Assembly (NCBI GenBank): GCA_964017235.1
Contig: OZ024936.1
Location: forward strand, 95,268,537 to 95,332,536
Direction: 5' to 3'
DNA length: 64,000 bases
Origin: Sabellastarte sp. h YS-2021
Lineage: Eukaryota > Annelida > Polychaeta > Sabellida > Sabellidae
The position numbers and the translations under genes were made by a program. Every line of letters starts with the position of its first letter. Position 1 is the first letter of the stretch. Below the pieces are notes generated by a model, which worked only from the letters and a program-made list of their open reading frames with translations, made no database searches and was not told the DNA's origin. Below, in pieces: positions 33,202-44,289 of this stretch.

Positions 33202-34030
33202 AACTCTTCTGTCTTTCTTAGGACGTATTTTTCTTTGTTAAATAAGCAGCATTTTGTAAAAAACAAAATCCCAAAATCTAAAGTCAGCCAACTTCTAAAA
33301 CTCAAGACTGTCCTATACAATTTGAAAAAACTCCTATTCTTGAAACGCTGCCAGATGTAATCGTTCAGATGCCAGATTCCAAATGATGCATTACACAAAC
33401 TGACTCACCTTGCATAGACAGAGATTTCATAACAGACAAGCTGTGTATTGTCTTGTCCTACAGTTCTTGACTTGTCTGTTACTGTAACCACCTTGTCAGT
33501 TTCGTTTCTGTTTACGGCTTGTCTGTATGTGTTCCCGGTGTTGTCCTCCTAAGATGTTACTGACTCTACAGTTGAAGAATGGGAGACTTCCCATCTTGAT
33601 GGGAAGTGTCCAAGTCAGATTGATTATGTTTACTACAGGCATATTTGCTTTTAAGTATGGTTGGTTTGTGTTGAATGCCTGTCGGGAGGTGAAATCCTGG
33701 TACTTAACCAAGACAGGAAAGCAAGTTCTTCAAGATTTTTAGAGTATAGGACAAGACTGAAAGTGTAACAGACAAGCTGTAGAGATCCACAACATGACGG
33801 TTTCTAGGTGGGTGGAGCCATAGTCCAGATACATGGTTGGGGAAGGGTCGGGGAAACATCAAACATGGTTGATATGTTGCCGATCTACCATGACAAGACG
33901 GAAAACTACAACCAACCCTAACCGATTCTGTAAACATTGCTGCAGACTCTCCAAAATTACTTAGTTACAAACAAATCGGCTCCAGTGGAACACCCCCATA
34001 AGCTTTTTAAATGACATGCTATGTATGTAG

Positions 34031-35050
34031 ATGCTATGTATATGTAGAATTCAACAGCGTTGCTTTATTGTATCTTCAGACAAAAGTATAAAGGATATAC
34101 TGGTTTCACCCCCTCCGTGCAGCTGCCCCCATACACTCCGTACAGCCCTCCATGCTTTCACGGGTTTCATTCAAATTTCCCACACACATGTATTTGGGTC
34201 AGGAAAGGAGTCCTATTTTAGGGTGACCTTAAACTCACAATAATAAAAAAGTTATGGCCACCTTAAGGTCAGAAATTTGACTTTGCGCCACTTAATACCC
34301 TCTAGGTCAAAGACTGCGTGGTTCATCTGTCTCAAATGTTACACATTTATATATTCTTCTTTAAAATGCCAATCATCAAGACTTTATGTTAAGGTTAAAA
34401 TTGTGTTTGAGGCCCATAAAGACCCTTTTTCACATTTTGCCCTGTAGCTTGGAAATGGTAAACTTAACAAGTCTTAACTGTATTATAAATAACTTCTATA
34501 TGTAATCTTCGTCTGTAAAAAAATTAAGTCTGTAAGCTTTAATTTTAAGTTCACCTCAATGTCTCAAAAATACTTTTTAAGCTACTTTTAAGTCGAACTA
34601 TGTCACTGATAGAACTGAAATCTCATTTGGGAATATATGAATATTTTCGTTTTACATGTGCCAAAAATCAAGGCTTTAAATGGACAATTAACCTGTGTAT
34701 GAGGACCCTAAGCACCCACCCAAGTGACCCTTTTTGACACTTTTCACATATTTTGCCCTGTAACTTGGAAATGGTAAGTCTGACAAGTCTCAAACTGCAT
34801 TAGATATGACTTCTCTATGTGATCATTGTGAAAATTTGTGTGTAGCTTTTTTATTTTTAGGTCACCTTGAGGTCTCTAAAAGAGAGAGACCCAATTTATG
34901 GACTTTTGCCACATTTAAGCCCTATAACTGTCAAACTATGTGTTTTGTGCTACTATTTCAGAAAGTACTGAAAACCATCTGAATATTTTGAAAAAAGATG
35001 AATCTTATTGCAGGAAGATTGACTGCAAAAATGAAAAATGGTTTATATGG
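34031..35050. repeat. Degenerate tandem repeats with GGTGACCTTAAA and TTTTGCCCTGTA blocks
   Basis: AGGGTGACCTTAAACTCACA at about 34222 links this stretch to the 1-830 array. A second unit with TTTTGCCCTGTARCTTGGAA occurs at about 34434 and 34750 (about 316 bp apart) and continues through TTATTTTTAGGTCACCTTGA-like text. Non-coding. Confidence 0.5.
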
Positions 35051-35270
35051 TGAAAAATGGTGAATCTCACAAAATGGGTGCTACAAGAAATACCTTTTGA
35101 ATATCTGTGGAGTGACAGATGGCCTGTCTGGGGATATGTTGGTGTTGAGTCAGTGTAATCTAGTTTACAGTTCTGTATTCACAATTCCAGAACTGCACAG
35201 CCTACCGTTTTAGAATTCAGTACAACACTACAGATATGAATAAGTGATTTGAACTGTTCATTGACTTCTC

Positions 35271-35374
35271 CACTTTGGTCTTTAATCGCCATGTTCTGTT
35301 TTACTTTTCAGCCTTGAGACTCCCAGCCTGTTGTACTCAACCAGTGTCTGTGTGTTTTTCTGCTATCGCATGTT
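35271..35374 (+). pseudogene. Partial duplicate of MAM exon with its own splice acceptor
   Basis: A 104-bp unit beginning CACTTTGGTCTTTAAT at 35271 is repeated at 35375, and the second copy contains the real exon start. The first copy has its own acceptor (TTTTACTTTTCAG, to 35311) and then reads LETPSLLYSTSVCVFFCYRM, like the exon's LETPSLLYSGSLCVSFYYHM. Since 104 is not divisible by 3, splicing to this acceptor would shift the true exon out of frame and reach a TGA at 35511. It is either a cryptic site or a source of nonsense-containing transcripts. Confidence 0.85.
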
Positions 35375-35415
35375 CACTTTGGTATTTAATCACCTAGTTC
35401 TGTTTTACTTCTCAG

Positions 35416-35629
35416 CCTCGAGACTCCCAGTCTGCTGTACTCAGGCAGCCTCTGTGTGTCATTCTATTATCACATGTATGACAACTCGACCAGTGACCAG
35501 ATGGGCATACTGAATGTTTACCGTTACCGAGACAAAGTCGGCAACACCTCCATCTTCACCAGAGAAGGAAACCAAGGCAACATGTGGCATCAGGCAGAGA
35601 TCATCACAGAGATTCAGGAACGAGACAAG
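35416..35629 (+). CDS. MAM-domain gene, second exon of MAM repeat 2
   Basis: This 214-bp exon has the acceptor TTTTACTTCTCAG, starts in phase 2 (fits the 28834 end; the split codon gives Tyr) and ends in phase 0 at AAG|GTTGGA. It encodes LETPSLLYSGSLCVSFYYHM, then YDNSTSDQMGILNVYRYRDK, NTSIFTREGNQGNMWHQAEI and ITEIQERDK. These are classical MAM middle-domain features: 'L.SP.L..SG..C..F.YHMYG...G.L.V' and 'GNQG..W..A.I'. The Cys after 'GSL' is the conserved second or third Cys. The donor is weaker than those of the neighbouring exons. Confidence 0.92.
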
Positions 35630-36289
35630 GTTGGACAGTCTCCATTAAACAGACTAACCACATTATGTAGCACCTTGTTACATGGAGGTAGCTTTTAGTC
35701 AATGATTCAGTTAACAGTCAAAAACCATGTCATTACATTTCCGGACAAAAGACAAGGATATATTAGTTTTGTGCTTGTCAGGGTGCAGCAGACATTTCTT
35801 ATCATATGTGTCTTATCATGTGGCCTTGTTCTTTCACATAATGACAGCGAATCTTTTGGTTTAAGGTCACAAAAATAGTGTGAAAATTTTCACTTTGAAA
35901 TATTTTAGCTACATAAACTTTATAAGCTGGAACAGGGAAAATTAGTTCACAATAAAATTTCAAGTCTTTATTAACCTCTTAAGAAAGGGACAATATTGAC
36001 AATTTCCATGTCTTCCTTTTAATTAAAATAACCATGTTTCTCTTGAATACTTGCTTAAAAAAGAATTACAATTGAAAACCCGTTAAAAGAAGAAATCTGT
36101 AATATGTAAGTGCCTTTTGAATAGATGCTAATATTGTATCAATACCAATTACAGTGAAGCCCTGTTAAGTAAAAAATAAATAATAAGTAGAATAGAAACC
36201 ATTTAAGTCAAAATCACTTGACTGGAGAGGTTAATACCAGGTACACAAAACCCATTCAGGCAGAAGAGATACTGCTTCAGATCCAGACC
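35630..36289. other. Intron sequence, nothing recognised
   Basis: AT-rich, without repeats or coding signals that I can support. Confidence 0.4.
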
Positions 36290-36690
36290 TTTCCTGAAAA
36301 TCTTTGCATTTTTGGAGTATTTTCAACCCAAAATCTAAGTCATTGAAACGGGACTGTTGAAAATTTTGGGATATTTTTGTATCAGAGGGTGATCAAGATC
36401 TTTCCAAAATTTGTATCACTTCTTCCTTTAACCAGGACTAACCTACATAAGTAATTTCATGAAGATGTGTTCATTTTTGGAGTACCAGAAACCCATAATC
36501 ACTGCATATGGGACTGTTGGATATTCTGAATATTTATTGTATAAGGAGTATGAGCCAGATCTTTTCCCATGGTTTCCTTTGCTCAGACGCTTAAAATGCA
36601 TTCATTACTTCTGAATTTTTGTTTGAACACAGACTAACAGAAAATCAGAAGAACAAATGCACCCCAAAACATAACCTCCTTACTTGAAAC
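36290..36690 (-). repeat. Dispersed CCTCCGCC-type repeat, minus strand, diverged
   Basis: It ends (head on the minus strand) with CACCCCAAAACATAACCTCC, the reverse of the GGAGGTTATGTTTT head seen at 10690 and 27411. Internal GATCAAGATCTTTCC and GAGCCAGATCTTTTCC blocks, each with 'TTCATTTTTGGAGTA'-like text, repeat about 150-190 bp apart. Confidence 0.55.
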
Positions 36691-36874
36691 AATATTACAA
36701 TATGTGACAATTTTGCATCAGAGACAATTTTGCATCAACAAGATCAGAGACCTAATTTAGTCACAGAAATCAGAAATGCATAAAGAATATCATACAATTT
36801 AAGAAAATGGAAGAGGGTTTCTTCACTACAAAATTCACACTTGTTACTCAAACCTAACTGTTACTTCCCCACAG

Positions 36875-36959
36875 ATTGTCTTTGCTGCTTTCAGAGGAAG
36901 GGGCATCAGGAGTGACATTGCTATCGATGGTCTTGTTATCAGTGTAGGATCTTGTGAAT
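36875..36959 (+). CDS. MAM-domain gene, last exon of MAM repeat 2
   Basis: The 85-bp exon follows CTGTTACTTCCCCACAG and ends before GTAAGT. It starts in phase 0 and ends in phase 1. It encodes IVFAAFRGRGIRSDIAIDGL, then VISVGSCE. It is the paralogue of the exon at 2617 (same length, phases, and RG-x-G...DIAID...G-x-CE). Joined to 28642 and 35416 it completes a MAM domain of 492 nt, about 164 residues, the usual size. The phase-1 end allows a further module downstream, but I did not find another MAM exon up to 64000. Confidence 0.92.
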
Positions 36960-37460
36960 GTAAGTAAATCATCTGATACATATACTGTAATTAATAATTT
37001 TTTTATATAAAGGCGTTAATCAGAAGGCAAACAGTTACCCCAGTTCTAAAGCAAAGTTAAATATAAATACAAGTTGCATCATTTTTTAGGTTCAAAGACA
37101 CTAAAAGGAACTGAATGTTAGTTCAACACACCAAATTCCTCACTATAGAGAAACATATCTGTTATACACTTGTCTAAAACCACTCCTCGAATCAGGTGAA
37201 TGCATGAACCATTCTGGCAAAACCCTGTTAAAAGTCTGATGGGGAAGCACAACATATCTACTGTACAACAAATTTGGTATGTTGTTAAACACTGAAATGG
37301 CCAACATAGGTTTTCTGATCTTGCAAAGGTAATGACATCACAGCAAGTCCTCAAAAGCACTTCTGCTTGCCAGCAAATAAAGTAAAATTATTGGCCCAAG
37401 TATCCTTTGTTACCAAAGGGTATGATTCAATTTGCACAGAGTGCAAGTACACAATGGTTT
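36960..37460. other. Intron or downstream sequence, nothing recognised
   Basis: No coding, repeat or RNA feature could be supported. Confidence 0.35.
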
Positions 37461-37924
37461 TACCCACAACATTTAAGGACTGTACACCCATTGTGTCCAG
37501 ATTCATGGGTGGATAGGTGGGCGAGTGGAGGGAAAAAGTTTGTCCGGGCTATATCTCAGAAACCGTAAGGTGTAGGTAGTTGATACTTGACATGGACATT
37601 GATTTGGGGTGTAGGTGTTCAACAGCATGGGTTGACCTTGATTGGCCTTTCACCTTGACACAATGACCTTGACCTTTAAAATATTGTCTGGGTTATATCT
37701 TGAAAACTGAAAGGTTTCGGAAGTTGATACTTAGTATGAACATTGCTTAGGGTTTGTATTTGTGCAACATCATGGTGTGACCTTGATTTGACCTTTTACC
37801 TTGCTGTAGTGACCTTGACTATCAAAATCTTATCAACCTTGATTTGACATTTGACCTTGTCATAGAGACCTTTAACTTTAAAATCCTATCCAAGCTATGT
37901 CTTGGAAACTGTAAGGTGTTCGAA
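37461..37924 (+). repeat. ~150-bp tandem repeat with TGACCTTGA units
   Basis: About three diverged units contain GTCCGGGCTATATCTCAGAA, AAGGTGTAGGTAGTTGATAC and TGACCTTGATTTGACC. The array starts with TTTAAGGACTGT...ATGGGTGGATAGGTGGG. The same family is present inverted at 52440-53035 with its matching end ACAGTCCTTAAGGGCTGT. Part of it also appears at the right window edge (63926-64000). Confidence 0.65.
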
Positions 37925-39936
37925 CTAAATACAACAAGGTGTAAATGAATCTGGCACGTTTCTAATAGTGCCAAGTTTGGTCCATTTTTCAATTACTATA
38001 ATGATTTCTACCATAAATTGGCCATATTGTGCCTTTTATAATCTAATACACTTTGATAGGAAACTTGAACAATATTTTATCATTTGAATCTTTATCCACA
38101 ACTGATTGAATTCAACCTTGTTTCAGTAGAATGTTTAACCAATTTTCTCTCAGTAACATTAGTAATACTTTATTCAGTGAGAAATGGACTAAACCTGCAC
38201 AGAAATGTGAAAAATACTCTGATATAACAAAATGATTGAATTCAACCATGTCTGTCAGTAATATTTGTGATCCTATATGCAGTGAGAACTAGCTGAACTA
38301 GCCCGGGCAAATTGCAGTACAGAATTATGAAAATACTCTGATATAACAGGAATAAGGGATGCTTGAATTCAACCATGTCTTTCAAGAACCTTTGTGATGC
38401 TTTATTCAGGGAGAATTGGACCAGCCTGTGCAAATTGTAGCACAGAATTGTGAAAAGATACCATGATATAACAGGAATAAGAGATGATTGAATTCAACCA
38501 TATTTTTCAGTAGCATTTGTGATCCTTCAATATGCAGTGAGAACTGATCTAGCCTGCACAACTTGTAGCACAGAACTATGAAAAATACTCAGATATAACT
38601 GGAAAAGAGGTGATTGAATTCAACCATGTCTGTAATATTTGTGATCCTATATGCAGGGAGAACTGTACTATCCTGTACAACTTATAGCACGGAGCTATGA
38701 AAAATACTCTGATATAACAGGAATAAGACATAACTGAATTCAACCACGTCTGTCAGTAATATTTGTGATACTATATGCAGGGAGAACTGCACTATACTGC
38801 ACAATTTGTAGCACACAAGATAAAATACTCTGATGTAACAGTAGGACATGATTGAATTCAATCACGTCTGTCAGTAAGATTTGTGATCCCTTATGCAGTG
38901 AAAATTGGACTAGCCTGCATAGCTTATAGCAGATAATTGTAAAACATACTCAGATATTACAGTAATAAGTTATGATTGAATTCAACCATCTCTTTCAGGA
39001 ATGTTTGTGATCCTTTATGCAGTGAGAAGTGGATTAACCTGTGCAAACTGTAACACAGAATTGTGAAAAATACTCGTACATAACAGTAATAAGAGACGAT
39101 TGAATTGAACCATATTTTCAGTAGCATTTGTGATCATTAATGCGGTGAGAACTGCACTAGCCTGCACAACTTGTAGCACAGAATGATGAAAAATACTCAG
39201 ATATAACTGGAAAAGAGATGATTGAATTCAATCATGTCTGTCAATAATATTTGTGATCCTATATGCAGTGAGAACTGTACTATCCTGCACAACTTGTAGC
39301 ACGAAACTATAAAAAGTACTCAGATGTAACAGTAAGACATGATTGAATTCAATCATGCCTGTCAGTAAGATTTGTGATCCTTTATGCTGTGAAAATTGGA
39401 CTAGCCTGCATAGCTTATAGCAAAGAATTATGAAAATTATTTTGATAAACAGGAATAAGAGATGATTGAATTCAATCATGTCTGTCAGTTATATTTGCCA
39501 TCCTTTATGCAGTGAGAACTGATGTAGACTACACAGCTTGTGGCACAGAATGATGAGAAATATTCAGATATTACCGTAATAAGAGTTAGTTGAATTCAAC
39601 CATCCTTTTCAGTAACATTTACGACCCTTTATGCAGTGAGAAGTGAGCTAGCCTTCACAACTTGTAGCACAGAACTATGAAAAATACTCAGATATAACAG
39701 AAACAAGACATGATTGAATTCAACCATGTCTGTCAGTAATATTTGTGATCCTTAATGCAGGGAGAATTGCACAAGCCTGTGCAAATTGAAGGTTAAGTAC
39801 AGATTCATGAAAAATACTTGAATATAATAGAAAATATTGAACGCTAAACAGAAATGGAAGATACCTTTAACAGATATGACTGATTTAAATAAACTAAACA
39901 AATTCAAGACAGGAACCTCAAAGGGCCAACCCTAGT
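37925..39936 (+). mobile_element. Element with ~120-bp minisatellite core, copy 1
   Basis: The left flank (37925-38105: AATCTGGCACGTTTCTAATA, GGCCATATTGTGCC), a tandem core of about 14 units of 117-136 bp (TTGAATTCAACCATGTCTGT, ATTTGTGATCCT, GCAGTGAGAACT, TTGTAGCACAGAAT, GAAAAATACTC) and the right flank (39775-39936: GGAAGATACCTTTAACAG, TCAAGACAGGAACCTCAAA) are all found again, inverted, at 62035-63925. Shared flanks on both sides of a shared array show one mobile unit rather than plain satellite. It ends in CCAACCCTAG followed by T, a Helitron-style 3' terminus, but the 5' end is not defined. It resembles the bivalve 'pearl' type of element with a tandem-repeat core. Confidence 0.75.
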
Positions 39937-39953
39937 TCCTTACTCTTGATTTG

Positions 39954-40094
39954 TTTATTTATTTATTTGGGGTTTTACGTCGCTTTCAACACTGTACAGG
40001 TCATATCACGATGGGTAGTTGAAAGGGCAGAGGAAACCAGTACATACAGTTCGTTAGGGTTCTGTACTGTAAACTGCCGACCAATGGCAAGCAA
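39954..40094 (-). mobile_element. 5'-truncated tRNA-derived SINE (minus)
   Basis: On the plus strand it opens with the tail TTTATTTATTTATTTGGGG and runs through TTTTACGTCGCTTTCAACAC and CTGTACTGTAAACTGCCGAC, then stops before the tRNA head. CTTGATTTG flanks it at 39945-39953 and 40095-40103. The 5' truncation fits target-primed reverse transcription. It sits beside the right end of the minisatellite element. Confidence 0.88.
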
Positions 40095-40103
40095 CTTGAT
40101 TTG

Positions 40104-41000
40104 AAATGATTTACAAATTATTTCAACCTGAAACATTTGAATTCACTGTCACCTGGCAGAACTAAAGCAAGTGCAGTTTGCATTCTCGCTGAAAAACCAC
40201 TGCTAAGTTGATTTTTGTTTTGTGCAGCAATTCCATAAGAATTCCATTTGAGAAAGAATGATCTTATCTGGATTCAACAACATAATTCTGTAACACTTTC
40301 AGGTTGCTCAGTTTAATTAAATCACCAATAGTTTTTTCTACTAATTTCTAATTTGTGAATACAAACTCCGTGAAATTTTGGACCCAAAGATTTGGTAGCC
40401 TTGATAAATTTAAACCCAAAAAGCACACAGACAACACCAAGTTTATTCAATGTTAATTCACAGAAATTTGGGGATAATTATTAGACTTTATGTCTAATTC
40501 AAATTACAACTTTTTGATTCAGGGTTTCATCGATATTTTTATTAAAATGTGGAACAATTTAAACTGACAAATCAAATATACAATCCCAGATTATGTATGC
40601 AATTCATCCTATTTGTACATCGTCAGAGCAATGTGGGCTCCTAGTACATAACAGTCTGTTGTCATGTCATGTCCTAGGTGATACTGAGGTGCAGAAAGGG
40701 ATCGGTGTCACATTAAATTGTGATATAAGAAATATTTAAATTTATCAAAACAACATTTACTGCTTCATGACCTTTTCAAAAGTCAGCCATAACAGGTTCC
40801 AAGTATCTGACAAGAATGGGGTTCCACCACCTATCCAAATACATGTACATCACTTCTGCTTTTTGGTAAAAAATTCCATGACATATGCCTTAAGATCAAT
40901 AAGATGTAACAGATTCAGTTTTTGAGTCATGAAAAGTGGCTATGTTATCTCGATCGGGAGCTAGGTTTACGATATATTGCAGAAGTGGAACAGCCCTATA
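40104..41000. other. No gene recognised
   Basis: AT-rich sequence without a supported feature before the GGAGATATAAGGC repeat array. Confidence 0.35.
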
Positions 41001-42975
41001 AGCAAAAGTTGAAGTAGCTTGAGCTTGATAGAGGGATCACCTAAAGGAGGAAAAAGGGCCTTATAGTATGATAACCCAACTTGACCTTGAAGCAGGAGTC
41101 TAATGTCGAATTCAACACTTGGAAAAGATTTGCATGTCATGATTTCTTGTAATTTGTCATATTTTGAAGCCCTAGAGCAAATAATACTGGAGATATAAGG
41201 CATTTTTGCACCCAGTTAACCTTGAAGTAGGAGATGAAGGTCAATTTTGACACTTGCAAAAGGTGAGCAGGCCATGATTTCTTATACATTACTGTCACAT
41301 GTTAAAGCCCTAGAAGCAACAATAACGGAGATATAAGGCCTTTTTAGTACGATGATCCCAGTTGACCTTAAAGGATGGGTCAAAGGTCAAATTTGACACT
41401 TGCAAAAGATTTGCAGGCCATAATTTCCTGTAACTTGTTTTCACATTCTCGACCCCATTTGAACTTAAAATGTTATATGGTGGCCATTTTGTTTTCAAAA
41501 CAAGGGCACCATATATTGGGGAAGATATTGCACTTGCAAAGTAGTAGATAAGGGATTAGATTACAAAAAAACTGTTTTTCAAGCTTTCCTATCTAAATAC
41601 ATTTTGTGCAAATCTGATTAAGCCAGCTGCAGTAATTTAAGTGCTAGAACATCTGAATGAATTTCAAAAAATAGCTGTGGTGGCCACTTGGTTCTTCAAA
41701 ATGAAGTTAAATTTTTGAGAGATGTGCTTTCATAGCCATAAACATTCTCTCCAAATTTGGTAAATATATCTTCACGACTGAATGAGATATAAAGGTTTGT
41801 GTAGAAATGTGACAGAAATATGCATGCATGAATGGAAGGCATTTCATAATCTCCACATCCTGGACTTTGGCTGGCAGCAGATAATAAATATATTTTTTGT
41901 GTGTGCCACTTAAACTGTAGACATTATACCTACCACAGGTGCATTTTTCAAACAAAATTTGTTTTGTTTTGCACAATTCATCTGCCATTAAATATGATTA
42001 CTTGGCATAAACAACAAGACGACTACTGAAGCAGTGGTTATCTCCCACCTTAGGAAAAGTAATAATGGAGAACTAAGGGAGATATACAGCCTTTGTACAA
42101 TGAAGAAAGGGTCAAAGTTCAAAGTCAGCAACTGAAAAAGATTCCCAGGTCATGATTTCTTATAAGTTGTTTTCACATTCCAAACCCGTATTAGCAATGA
42201 TAAGGGAGATATAAGGCCTTTTGAATAGGAAAATCCCATTTGACATTAAGCATGTGATATGGTGGCCATTTTGTTTTCAAAACTAGCCCAAATTACTATC
42301 AGGCTAACTTTGCTACCGATATATCTTTTGTGCAAATTTGATGAACCTAGCTGCAATATTTCAAGTTTTAGAGCATTTTAATGATTTGGAAATAATTGGC
42401 TATGGCGGCCATTTTGTTTTTCAAAATGAGGCCAAAATTGTTCCCAGGCAAAACATTTGCAGGCATGGACTTCCCATGGGCTGCTTTTATATTTTTTATA
42501 TTTTGAAGCCCTGGCACCAATAACCTGTGAGATATAAGGATGTTTTAGTATGCTGACCCCCTCATTTAACCTTGAAGCAGGGATTAAAGGTCAAATTCAA
42601 CAACTGGAAAAGACGCCCAGGCCATGACTTCTTACAAGTTGTTTTCACATATTGAACCCCTAGGAGCATTGACAAGGGGATATAAGGCCTTTTTAATACG
42701 ATAACCCTATTTGACATTAAATATGTGATATGGCGGCCACTTTGTTTTGAAACTATACCAAAACTACCATCAGACATAATAAGTTTTCCTAGCCATATAT
42801 CTTTTGTGCATATTTGATGAAGGTAGCTGCAATATTTCAAGATTCAGAGCATCATTTTATTTTTCAAAATGAGGCCAAAATTTTGCACAGACTTGTTTTC
42901 ACCGACAGACGCACAGACGCACGCACCGAAGGCATTTTATAATCTCCGACCACGGCCTTCGGCCAAAAGAGGGAG
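41001..42975. repeat. Diverged tandem array (GGAGATATAAGGCCTTTT family)
   Basis: Repeated units contain GAAGCCCTAGAAGCAATAA, GGAGATATAAGGCCTTTT, TTGACCTTGAAGCAGG, GTCAAATTTGACACTTGCAA and GGCCATGATTTCTTATA, interspersed with GATATGGTGGCCATTTTGTT and CTATATTTTGTGCAAAT blocks. The array ends near 42960 with ACCACGGCCTTCGGCCAAAA and GGGAGATAA. A shorter relative lies at 57171-57810. The dispersed open frames in it are repeat artefacts. Confidence 0.65.
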
Positions 42976-43963
42976 ATAATTAAATAAGAAACCTTAAAAT
43001 AGCCACAGACTGGTGGTTTAGGAGTTATATTCTTGTTACTATATATTGTTTAAGGAGTTATATTCTTATTACAAACTTGTTTTTAATAGATAACATATTT
43101 AAATATATAATGGATAGCTTTGAAAATATTACATGGGGGAAAAACATTTATATAAACATCAAATGCATTGTCTTATTAAGATTATAAGCAAAGAGAGTGA
43201 TGATTCTTACCAAAATTTAATTGGTGATTTTTCCATAGTACTATATTCTATGACTGCCAGTTGTTGATATCCCTCCCCACAAAATATTGTTATCCATACT
43301 TGCATTAAAATTGTAGACCTTTGATACACTCTAAAATACTGTATTCATTTTCTTTGAAAGCTAAGAATACATTTCACAGACTTTGTGTTCTTCACAAAGG
43401 ATGATACATAAAATACTGCAGCACACAACTTTATAAAAGACAGCTAATTAGTGTGGTGTACTATGTGAAATAGTAGATTACAGTTAGACAAGAAATCCAG
43501 ATGTGAAATCATTTATGGTTTGTGGTAATTCATTATCAGCACCCTGCCTAGTTAAAATATACAGTAGTGACTGTTTGGGATGAGTAAAATATATAGCCAG
43601 AGGGGGAGCAGATAGACCTTCCCCAAGATTTGAGGGGACTTGGATGGTAAAATTGGGAGGACTGAAATGTTTTTATGTCAGAATTTACATCCAATGAGAA
43701 ACCCACATTAACCTTAGCCTTTCTTTTAAATACTGTTACTTTAATAGATCTCAAACTTGTGGTTTAAATTGCCAGGTTTTTATTAAACAATTAACTACAC
43801 ACTTCATTTCACTACAAAACAGAATGATATACCACTGTGAAATCTTCTAGGAGATTGTATTTTGTACATTTATTTGTCTGTTTGCAATAACTCAAAATTA
43901 ATCAACAGATATTTATAACATTTTTTTGTTGAAAGGGCCTGGCCAAAGGAAGAAATAATTGTA
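42976..43963. other. AT-rich sequence, nothing recognised
   Basis: The only structure seen is a short direct repeat of GGAGTTATATTCTTRTTACT (43021-43070). The segment at about 43590-43700 (GCAGATAGACCTTCCCCAAG, GGAGGACTGAAA) shares a weak block with 56085-56150. Confidence 0.35.
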
Positions 43964-44289
43964 TCCACCAGATGCCTCCGGTGGATACTTTGGTTTAGCT
44001 TTCGCTATGCCGCCGCCGCGCGTAGAGAGATTTTTGGCGTTAACGCTCTAAGAGGAAAACTACAGCTAGGTTCACCAAATTTGCAAGATATCTGCATTGG
44101 GGGGTAGGCTTCTCTGGGAAGGAAATTAGCCTTATTCTGAAAAACAAGATGGCCGCCGCGGCCATTTCTCTGAAAATTATCAACATTTTTCTACTGGCTG
44201 TTTCTCATAGGTAGAAGGTTAAATGTCTTCATAGGTGATATGTATAACAGATATATATATCCTCTACAACCTTGCAGACATTTGACCTT

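Larger units (their letters stand above)
30003..33998 (+). mobile_element. PIF/Harbinger DNA transposon, copy 2
   Basis: The ends TGGGGGTGTTCCACTGGAA (30003) and CCAGTGGAACACCCCCA (to 33998) are inverted repeats flanked by TAA on both sides (30000-30002 and 33999-34001). Total length is 3996 bp. It carries a plus-strand transposase and a minus-strand MADF-type gene in the same tail-to-tail order as copy 1, and has no nested SINE. Its sequence differs enough from copy 1 to be an independent, possibly older or separate-subfamily insertion. Confidence 0.93.

Noticed and set aside
37118-37360. Possible third MAM module downstream of 36959
   Set aside because: No MAM motifs (CxFE, DFDW, YHMYG) were seen in this or later frames up to 64000.
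38242-39479. Minus-strand open frames in the ~120-bp array
   Set aside because: They repeat with the minisatellite units and have no protein family or start/stop conservation.
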